From NCBI GenBank assembly GCA_945888585.1, contig CAMDAI010000106.1, forward strand, positions 1 to 5,158: a stretch of DNA of 5,158 bases. Reading direction: 5' to 3'. This document shows positions 1 to 4,982 of the stretch, one piece after another. Positions within the stretch are counted from its first letter, which is position 1. Every line of letters starts with the position of its first letter. The position numbers were made by a program, and so were the translations under genes. This stretch comes from Rickettsia typhi (GTDB taxonomy: Bacteria > Pseudomonadota > Alphaproteobacteria > Rickettsiales > UBA1997). The notes below the pieces were generated by a model. The model searched no databases and was not told the origin of the DNA. It saw only the letters and a program-made list of their open reading frames with translations.

Positions 1-951
1 ATGAAAGATATGTGGGAAAGTAAAAATTTGCCTGATTTATTATTATTTTTTGCTCTTAATGTAGAAGCTTTAGAAAGTTTTTTTCATGCCCATAAAATTA
101 AAATGTTTTTGCTTTATTTGCAGGCAATTTTTCGTAAAAATACTCATAATGGAAGCAAGAAAAATATTCAATTTCACTATGATTTGGGTAATGATTTTTA
201 TAGGTTGTGGCTTGACAAAACAATGACTTATTCCAGCGCAATTTTTGAAGGTAGAGACCTAGATTTAAAAGATGCACAAAAAAATAAATATAACAGAATT
301 TTATCAAAATTATCCGATGGTAAAAACATTTTAGAAATAGGTTGCGGTTGGGGCGGGTTTGCCTCTGAAGCGGTTGCTTGTGGCTATAATGTAACGGGGC
401 TAACCCTCTCAAAAGAGCAGGAAAAATATGCTAATGATTTGGGTTTAGATCACTTCAAAATTAAGCTTCAAGACTATCGCAAGGAAAAAAATAAATATGA
501 CAATATCGTTTCAATCGAAATGTTTGAAGCAGTTGGCAAAGAATATTGGAATACTTATTTTCAGACAATCAAGAGAAGTTTGAATAAAGGAGGAAAAGCA
601 GTGATTCAAACTATTACCATAGATGAAAAAGTTTATAAATCTTATAAAAGTAGAGTTGATTTTATTCAAAAACATATTTTTCCGGGTGGATTTTTACCAT
701 CAAAGTCAGAATTTATAAGGCTTGCTAAGGCTAATGAGTTGGAAGTTATAGAAAGTTTTGAATTTGGGTTTGATTATCAAAAAACTCTGCTTAAATGGCT
801 TGAGAACTTCAATCGAGTTAATCAAGAAATTCTAGAGCTTGGCTTTGACGAGCAATTTATTAGAAAATGGCAATTTTATTTAGCTTATTGTGTTGCCGGA
901 TTTGGATCAAAGAGAACTGATGTGGTGCAATTCGTATTAAAAATTAGCTAA
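1..951 (+). CDS. cfa: Cyclopropane-fatty-acyl-phospholipid synthase family SAM methyltransferase, probably 5' truncated
   Basis: Members of this family transfer a methylene or methyl group from S-adenosylmethionine to the double bond of unsaturated acyl chains in membrane phospholipids. The visible 316 residues contain the family core in order: QFHYDLGNDFYRLWLD (about 57-72), MTYSSAIF (75-82), the SAM-binding ILEIGCGWGGFA (110-121), LQDYR (156-160), SIEMFEAVGKEYW (171-183), and IFPGG followed by LPS near residue 230. Family proteins are usually about 380-420 residues. The first residues, MKDMWESKNLPDL, look like the internal GYMdGdWesxdL segment that follows an N-terminal domain of some 80-90 residues, so the ATG at base 1 is probably an internal methionine and the gene begins outside the window. 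Serine replaces the cysteine of the E. coli-type YSC motif, and QTITI replaces the LLHTI type; both fit the SIEMFEAVG subfamily. The exact product (cyclopropane or another methylated lipid) cannot be told. Its stop overlaps the convergent gene's stop. Confidence 0.9.
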   Translation: MKDMWESKNLPDLLLFFALNVEALESFFHAHKIKMFLLYLQAIFRKNTHNGSKKNIQFHYDLGNDFYRLWLDKTMTYSSAIFEGRDLDLKDAQKNKYNRILSKLSDGKNILEIGCGWGGFASEAVACGYNVTGLTLSKEQEKYANDLGLDHFKIKLQDYRKEKNKYDNIVSIEMFEAVGKEYWNTYFQTIKRSLNKGGKAVIQTITIDEKVYKSYKSRVDFIQKHIFPGGFLPSKSEFIRLAKANELEVIESFEFGFDYQKTLLKWLENFNRVNQEILELGFDEQFIRKWQFYLAYCVAGFGSKRTDVVQFVLKIS

Positions 952-958
952 TTTTTAA
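937..958. terminator. Perfect 22-base palindrome across two convergent stop codons; possible bidirectional terminator
   Basis: The two 11-base arms (TTAAAAATTAG and its exact complement) meet between bases 947 and 948. The palindrome contains the TAA stop of the methyltransferase (949-951) and the TAG stop of the opposite gene (950-948). On the plus strand it is followed by a T7 run at 965-971. It could fold as a hairpin in transcripts from either side and so end both. The stem is almost all A-T, so it would be weak for a classical intrinsic terminator. The symmetry is directly seen; the function is inferred. Confidence 0.45.
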
Positions 959-1502
959 ATTCTGTTTTTTTAATAAATTTAGGAAATTCTGCTGCTAGCA
1001 TTAGGTTTCTTAATCTGATTTTGTTATTTTTAATTTCATTTGCATATTCATCTGTTAACTTATCATAGCCGCGAAATGCATATTGGTATGACATCAATTC
1101 TCCTGTTACAGGGTCATTTTTAAATTTAAATACATTAAATTCTCTGATTAAAGTAGGCTCATTTGTCCATGTAAATAAATCAATAACAGCTTCATTTTCT
1201 TCATTATTTTCAATCACTTCAAAATTAGCCTCAGGATTTATTTGTTTAGTTAAGTTCCCAAAATTATTTGCAAATTCCTTAGGTGATATATTTTTTTGAT
1301 TATGATATATGTACACAGCAACCATATTTTTCCATGATTCCAACTTTTGATCTGATGGTATATATTCATTAATCGAATATAATTCATCCTCACTGACAAG
1401 CACAAGATTATAAGTTTTTTGATCAAATGAGGCGGTATAATTTGCTCCAAAAGATTTTGACGAAGTAAAAATTAACAATAAAAATATAAGTAATTTTTTC
1501 AT
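948..1502 (-). CDS. Hypothetical exported protein, third gene of the regB-regA operon
   Basis: I do not recognise this 184-residue protein. It starts with a clear Sec signal peptide: MKK, then the hydrophobic stretch LLIFLLLIFTSS, with likely cleavage near SFG-A (residues 19/20). The mature part of about 165 residues is hydrophilic, rich in Lys, Asn and Glu, lacks cysteine, and has no further membrane segment, so a soluble periplasmic or secreted protein is expected. Notable stretches are SWKNMVAVYIYH (about 56-67), an acidic run NNEENEAVIDLFTW (about 99-112) and a central RGYD. The ATG (1502-1500) overlaps the regA stop as ATGA, which points to translational coupling. No Shine-Dalgarno sequence is visible. 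The convergent methyltransferase overlaps its last codon. The operon position suggests a link to envelope redox response, but there is no direct evidence of function. Confidence 0.75.
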   Translation of the reverse strand: MKKLLIFLLLIFTSSKSFGANYTASFDQKTYNLVLVSEDELYSINEYIPSDQKLESWKNMVAVYIYHNQKNISPKEFANNFGNLTKQINPEANFEVIENNEENEAVIDLFTWTNEPTLIREFNVFKFKNDPVTGELMSYQYAFRGYDKLTDEYANEIKNNKIRLRNLMLAAEFPKFIKKTEFKN

Positions 1503-2080
1503 AAAATTATATTTTGAAGTTTTATAAGTAAAATTAGTATGGCAATTGAAAAAATCCGTTTTTTCTCCAATTTTCTTGCCAATGTTCTTCTATGCATTCC
1601 AAGAATGCGAGCGGCTTTGGAGATATTAAAATTTACTTCTGTTAAAACCTGATGAATATGTTCCCATTCAAGATTTTTTATTGAAGTTGTTTGGTTTGGA
1701 ATTGGTTTTTCAAAATTATTCATTTTACCGTTAAATGCGGCAATTATCATATCTGCATTTGCTGGTTTTGCCAAATAATAACATGCGCCAGATTTGATTG
1801 CTTCAATTGTGGTGGTAATGCTGGCATAACCGGTAACCATGACAATTTTCATCAATTTATCAAATTGGTGTAAATACTTTACCAATTCTAAACCGGATTC
1901 ACCCGGCATTTTTAAATCTACCACAGAAAAGCGTGGATGAAATTTTTCTAAAATTATGAATGCTTCCCTAAAATTAGCGGCAATTTTAACTTCATAATCT
2001 CTTCGCTCAAAAGACCTTCCTAAACTATCTGCCAAAGTTTTATCATCTTCAACAATCAAAATTGTTTTGTAATCTTTCAT
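1499..2080 (-). CDS. regA: RegA/ActR/PrrA-family redox response regulator
   Basis: Global response regulator of the RegB/RegA system, which in Alphaproteobacteria controls respiration, carbon and nitrogen fixation, photosynthesis and other redox-linked genes. The receiver domain (about 5-120) has the acidic pair E11/D12, the phospho-acceptor D55 in VVDLKMPGESG, T83 and K105 in YLAKPANAD, a RegA-like form of the switch region. A linker leads to the Fis-type helix-turn-helix (about 138-175), with LEWEHI, NISKAARILGMHRRTLARKL closely matching the family. The only cysteine is C100. The start ATG overlaps the regB stop (ATGA at 2080-2077), so the two are probably translationally coupled. At 193 residues it is longer than the usual 180-185, because the HTH is followed by the hydrophobic tail IFSIAILILLIKLQNIIL, which is foreign to the family. 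Removing one base of the A6 run at 1549-1554 would give an end in KRIFQLPY and a stop at 1536-1534, length 181. The family call is secure; the C-terminus is doubtful. Confidence 0.93.
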   Translation of the reverse strand: MKDYKTILIVEDDKTLADSLGRSFERRDYEVKIAANFREAFIILEKFHPRFSVVDLKMPGESGLELVKYLHQFDKLMKIVMVTGYASITTTIEAIKSGACYYLAKPANADMIIAAFNGKMNNFEKPIPNQTTSIKNLEWEHIHQVLTEVNFNISKAARILGMHRRTLARKLEKKRIFSIAILILLIKLQNIIL

Positions 2081-3324
2081 AGATTTTTTAAAGGAATTGT
2101 GACGATAACTTTGGCACCATTTGCCAAATTTTTTATTTCTAGTTTTCCGCCGATTCGATCAAAAGTATTTAATGCTAAAAACAAACCCAAACCGCTGCTG
2201 TTTTTTGTTGTAAGATTTGGTTTTCCAATTGAATTTAAAATTTGCAAATCAAAACCTTTGCCTCGATCTTCAATGCCTATAATAATTTCGTTTTCCACTA
2301 CTTTCACATCAATTAAAATAAAATTTGGAGATGCTTCTAGGGCATTATCAAAAATGTTAAAAAATGACTGAGATAAAATATTATCAAGAATAATTTCTTT
2401 TTCAATTTCTCCAGAAAAATTATAGATCAGATTTTGTGGTTTTCTGGAATTACTCCATTCCTTTATTAATTCGTCGAAAATCTTTTTAATTGGTGCTATT
2501 TTTGCTTCTTCTGCCCGCACTTTTCCAGAAGATGAAAGTATTTCTGAAAGAATTTTTTTGCAGCGTGTAAGCTCCGATTCAATCACTTCAACATCTTCAA
2601 TTAAGCTTTTCTCGAGATTCATTTTTTTCCAATCACTAAGGATTACTGCAATTGTTGAAAGTGGAGTTCCAAGTTCATGAGCTGCTCCGGTTGCAAGCAA
2701 GCCCATTCGAATTACCTGTTCTTTTTCAATTGATTGTTGTTTAAGTAAATTAATTTTCCCATTTCCATCATTTAGATTTTTAATTATTCTGGTAACAAAA
2801 ATCAGCAATAAAATAGCGGCAAATACATAACTTATTAACATTCCATGCAAATGCAGATTAAAAAAATCTCCACTTTCATGATGATGAAAAGCATGTAATT
2901 CCTGATAATTAAAGCTAAGCCAGACATAACATAAAATTGTCATCAATGCTATCAAACAAGCATAAATTGTTTGTAGCAAAATTGATCCGATTATCACTTG
3001 AAGTAAAAGCAACGAAATAAATGGATTAGAAACTCCACCACTAAAATAAAGCTGAGCGCTAAGTGCGGCAACGTCAAACAGAAGTTCAATAAATAAACTT
3101 TTATCGCTGATATTTTTCTGTAATTTGTAGCGGTAATAGCTGATGCAATTCATGATTGTCAGAATCAACAATACCAAAAACATTAAAAATAAAGGCAGAG
3201 CAATATGCAAAAAATAATGGCAAAATAAAATAGTTGCTACTTGGCCAAATATTGCAATTAAGCGCAGCCAAAGCAGTTGGAGAAGATTATTTCTATTGGT
3301 GTTTTGAGAAATGGTGTCTTTCAT
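2077..3324 (-). CDS. regB: RegB/ActS/PrrB-family redox-sensing membrane histidine kinase
   Basis: Inner-membrane sensor kinase that phosphorylates RegA when the respiratory chain is reduced. At 415 residues it is close to the usual family length. About six membrane helices fill residues 17-181. GGVSNPF (96-102) is the family ubiquinone-binding GGxxNPF motif. The H-box is AAHELGTPLSTI with phospho-accepting H216. C255 in LTRCKKIL corresponds to the conserved redox cysteine known from Rhodobacter RegB (C265). The ATPase domain has the N-box (N323, N327), DRGKGF (353-358) and GLGLFL (378-383), all apparently intact. A His-rich loop (H144, H147-149, H158, H160) precedes the last helix. The ATG at 3324 has no strong Shine-Dalgarno sequence; a six-codon frame MKNIMK (3344-3324) ends in TAATG on this start and might couple to it. 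The gene is first in the regB-regA-hypothetical operon and divergent from the outer-membrane protein gene. Confidence 0.95.
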   Translation of the reverse strand: MKDTISQNTNRNNLLQLLWLRLIAIFGQVATILFCHYFLHIALPLFLMFLVLLILTIMNCISYYRYKLQKNISDKSLFIELLFDVAALSAQLYFSGGVSNPFISLLLLQVIIGSILLQTIYACLIALMTILCYVWLSFNYQELHAFHHHESGDFFNLHLHGMLISYVFAAILLLIFVTRIIKNLNDGNGKINLLKQQSIEKEQVIRMGLLATGAAHELGTPLSTIAVILSDWKKMNLEKSLIEDVEVIESELTRCKKILSEILSSSGKVRAEEAKIAPIKKIFDELIKEWSNSRKPQNLIYNFSGEIEKEIILDNILSQSFFNIFDNALEASPNFILIDVKVVENEIIIGIEDRGKGFDLQILNSIGKPNLTTKNSSGLGLFLALNTFDRIGGKLEIKNLANGAKVIVTIPLKNL

Positions 3325-3401
3325 TATTTCATAATATTTTTCATCACGCTTGTGTTTTTACAGCTAAAAAAGTTGGACCAAAAATCAAAGATTTACAGCA
3401 C

Positions 3402-3419
3402 ACTAATCTTTAGATTAGT
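3402..3419. repeat. 18-base inverted repeat in the regB leader (8-base perfect arms, 2-base centre)
   Basis: ACTAATCT, TT, AGATTAGT is an exact dyad. It lies between the proposed regB promoter and the regB start, so it would fall in the leader of that transcript. It could be a binding site for a dimeric regulator or a small leader hairpin. No T-run follows in either direction, so an intrinsic terminator is unlikely. Confidence 0.5.
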
Positions 3420-3437
3420 ACTTATCATAAAAGGCAA

Positions 3438-3467
3438 ATTATAAAAGTGCCTTGGACAAATTGTCTC
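3438..3467 (-). promoter_or_regulatory. Candidate sigma70-type promoter for regB-regA-hypothetical operon
   Basis: Reading the minus strand, GAGACA (3467-3462, 4 of 6 with TTGACA) is followed after 18 bases by a perfect TATAAT (3443-3438). The start would fall near 3432, giving a regB leader of about 105 bases. The -35 overlaps the palindrome GACAAATTGTC (3455-3465), so a regulator bound there would affect this promoter. A second possible -10, TATGAT, lies at 3429-3424 with no good -35. In AT-rich DNA chance matches are common, hence the moderate confidence. Confidence 0.4.
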
Positions 3468-3486
3468 ACTTGGCAAAGTTTGCTTG
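3451..3486. promoter_or_regulatory. Tandem 18-base repeats, each with an 11-base palindrome; candidate regulator (RegA?) sites
   Basis: Two adjoining 18-base units (3451-3468 and 3469-3486) both begin CTTGG and agree at 12 of 18 positions. Each holds a perfect odd palindrome: GACAAATTGTC (3455-3465) and GCAAAGTTTGC (3473-3483), with centres 18 bases apart. The first has GAC-N5-GTC spacing, which resembles the partly degenerate dyad known for RegA/RegR boxes (roughly GNGRC-N5-GNCGC), although the outer bases match poorly. The units lie over or beside the proposed -35 elements of both divergent promoters. The repeats are seen directly; the identity of the binding protein is inferred. Confidence 0.4.
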
Positions 3487-3498
3487 TTTATAGATTAT
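3470..3498 (+). promoter_or_regulatory. Candidate sigma70-type promoter for the outer-membrane protein / thioredoxin operon
   Basis: TTGGCA (3470-3475, 5 of 6 with TTGACA) is followed after 17 bases by GATTAT (3493-3498, 4 of 6 with TATAAT). Transcription would start near 3505, leaving a leader of about 43 bases before the ATG at 3548. The palindrome centred at 3460 would be near -45, a usual place for an activator, while the one centred at 3478 would lie between -35 and -10, a usual place for a repressor. Confidence 0.4.
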
Positions 3499-3547
3499 AA
3501 CACAGTTAAGAATATTCAAAATTATTTAATTTAATTCATTCAATTTT

Positions 3548-4468
3548 ATGAAAATTTTTAAGAAATATTGTTTTGCTGCATTTATTTTATCAATTTTTGT
3601 TTCACCAATTTTTTATTCCAAAAGTGTCATGGCTTGTGCTTGTGGATGCGGAGTGTTAAATGTCGGAACTAGTTCTTTGCTTCCTAATTGTGAAGGTGGA
3701 GTTGCTTTTTTACAATATGATCAGATGAATCAAACTCGCAATTGGCACGGAGAGCATAAATCAGATGGGCATAATCATGATAAAAGAATTGATACTAAAA
3801 CCATAACTGCCGGAGCTCAATATATGTTTAATCGTGACTGGGGTGCTGCAATTCGTGTTCCATATGCAACGCGCTATGTAGACTTAACTCGCACAAGACA
3901 TGGTGACATTGGTGATATTCGGGTTAATGGAATTTACTCTGGCTTCTTTGATGATATGTCAACAGGCGTTACTTTTGGTTTAAAATTGCCAACTGGTTCA
4001 ACTTCCGACAAAGGATTTGAAAGAAATACCCAAATTGGAACTGGTAGCACTGATTCAATTCTTGGAGCTTACCATATGGGAACATTTGGTAAAGATAGTA
4101 AAATGGGATATTTTTTCCAAGGTTCTTGGGAGCGTCCTTTTATGAGACATCAAGGTTATACTCCTGGTTATGAAGTTTCGGGTGCAACTGGTGTTTATTA
4201 CAATATTGGTCAAATCGGTTTCGCTAACAAAATTGCGCCAATTTTTCAATTTACTGGCGCAAGAAAAGGCAAAGATTCTGGCTGGGCTGATCCTGATCAT
4301 AATCCAAATAGCGGATATAATATGATATTCTTTGCTCCTGGAATTGAAGTATCAGTTAAACAATTTAAAATTTATGCTGATGTGGAATTTCCGGTTTATC
4401 GAAAAGTAAATGGCAATCAGTTAGCTCCTCAAAATTTGTATAAAGTAATTTTGGGATATAATTTCTAA
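3548..4468 (+). CDS. Outer-membrane beta-barrel protein, transporter-like (Phenol_MetA_deg-type), Cys/His-rich N-terminus
   Basis: Predicted 306-residue outer-membrane barrel of unknown substrate. A signal peptide of about 29 residues (MKIFKKYCFAAFIL at its start) ends at VMA before C30, so the mature protein begins with CACGCG: Cys 30, 32 and 34, with a fourth at 48. Next come QYDQMNQTRNW (about 56-66) and a His-rich segment with H67, H70, H75 and H77. The rest alternates polar and hydrophobic residues with many Gly and aromatics, as in transmembrane beta strands, for example GVTFGLKLPTG (about 140-150), and it ends in LGYNF with the C-terminal Phe typical of BAM substrates. From memory, the ACGCG...VGTSS...GG opening and GDIRVNGIYSG...TGVTFGLKLPTG...GTGSTD pattern belong to a recurrent uncharacterised family resembling the Phenol_MetA_deg transporters. 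Metal (copper?) binding by the Cys/His residues is inference. No Shine-Dalgarno sequence precedes the ATG. It is the first gene of an operon with the thioredoxin, divergent from regB. Confidence 0.78.
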   Translation: MKIFKKYCFAAFILSIFVSPIFYSKSVMACACGCGVLNVGTSSLLPNCEGGVAFLQYDQMNQTRNWHGEHKSDGHNHDKRIDTKTITAGAQYMFNRDWGAAIRVPYATRYVDLTRTRHGDIGDIRVNGIYSGFFDDMSTGVTFGLKLPTGSTSDKGFERNTQIGTGSTDSILGAYHMGTFGKDSKMGYFFQGSWERPFMRHQGYTPGYEVSGATGVYYNIGQIGFANKIAPIFQFTGARKGKDSGWADPDHNPNSGYNMIFFAPGIEVSVKQFKIYADVEFPVYRKVNGNQLAPQNLYKVILGYNF

Positions 4469-4473
4469 AATCT

Positions 4474-4971
4474 ATGAAAAAATTCTGCCTGATTTTAGTT
4501 TTTTTATTGATTGCAATTTGCTCGATTGAAGCTTCTGAAATAAAGGCAGATCCTGCTCTGATAATTACCACTCTTGATGGCAATAACTTTGATTTGAAAG
4601 AAAAGCAAGGAAAGGTGGTAATTATAAATTTTTGGGCGAAGTGGTGCAATTCTTGCCGCAAAGAAATGTTGATTTTGGATGAAATTTATAATGAGTATAA
4701 ATCCAAGGGCCTTGAAATTATAGGTATCAGCATTGATCGTAGAAGTCAGCGCAAAAAAGTTTTAGAAATTTCTTCTTCGCTTGCCTATCCCAATGCTATG
4801 TTTTTTGAAGCAAAAGAAATTAGCTTTGAAGAGCCAGATATTATTCCTGTGAATTATGTGATTGATAAAAATGGTAAGTTGATAACAAAAATAATAAATA
4901 CCGATGCTGCTGAAATAACCAAGCAAGATTTTGAGAATATTTTGAAACCCTTATTAAATTTCGTAAATTGA
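4474..4971 (+). CDS. TlpA/ResA-like periplasmic thiol-disulfide oxidoreductase
   Basis: Exported thioredoxin-fold protein of 165 residues. The signal peptide (MKKFCLILVFLLIAICS at its start) is probably cleaved near residue 20; C16 has no proper lipobox before it, so a soluble periplasmic form, or one held by an uncleaved anchor, is likelier than a lipoprotein. The active site is FWAKWCNSCRKE, with C58 and C61 forming the CxxC. GLEIIGISIDR (78-88) and the cis-proline P124 before VNYVIDKNGKL follow the TlpA/ResA/peroxiredoxin-like pattern. The usual proline a few residues after CxxCRxE is absent (CRKEMLIL). Relatives reduce cysteines of apo-cytochrome c or copper-site proteins such as CoxB and Sco; which applies here is unknown. 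The ATG follows the previous stop by only 5 bases, so the two proteins are probably made together. The upstream partner has a CxCxC N-terminus that could be a substrate (inference). Confidence 0.88.
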   Translation: MKKFCLILVFLLIAICSIEASEIKADPALIITTLDGNNFDLKEKQGKVVIINFWAKWCNSCRKEMLILDEIYNEYKSKGLEIIGISIDRRSQRKKVLEISSSLAYPNAMFFEAKEISFEEPDIIPVNYVIDKNGKLITKIINTDAAEITKQDFENILKPLLNFVN

Positions 4972-4982
4972 ATTCATGAATA

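Noticed and set aside
1..3. ATG at the first base as true start of the methyltransferase
   Set aside because: The following residues match an internal family segment, so about 80-90 residues are probably missing upstream; a genuinely short form cannot be excluded from this window.
98..412. Minus-strand open frame of about 104 codons inside the methyltransferase gene
   Set aside because: It lies wholly opposite a well-conserved enzyme core and encodes a Cys/His/Tyr-rich product with no domain character.
2099..2371. Plus-strand open frame of about 90 codons opposite the regB kinase domain
   Set aside because: It mirrors the conserved ATPase motifs of regB and has no start signal or family pattern.
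3402..3419. The leader dyad as an intrinsic terminator
   Set aside because: The stem is A/T-rich and no T-run follows on either strand; it also lies before, not after, genes in both directions.
4519..4521. C16 of the thioredoxin as a lipidation site
   Set aside because: The preceding residues IAI do not form a lipobox, which needs Gly, Ala or Ser at -1.
4055..4661. Two minus-strand open frames (4055-4300 and 4365-4661) opposite the barrel and thioredoxin genes
   Set aside because: Both are antisense to genes with clear family features; the second even spans two real genes and their junction.
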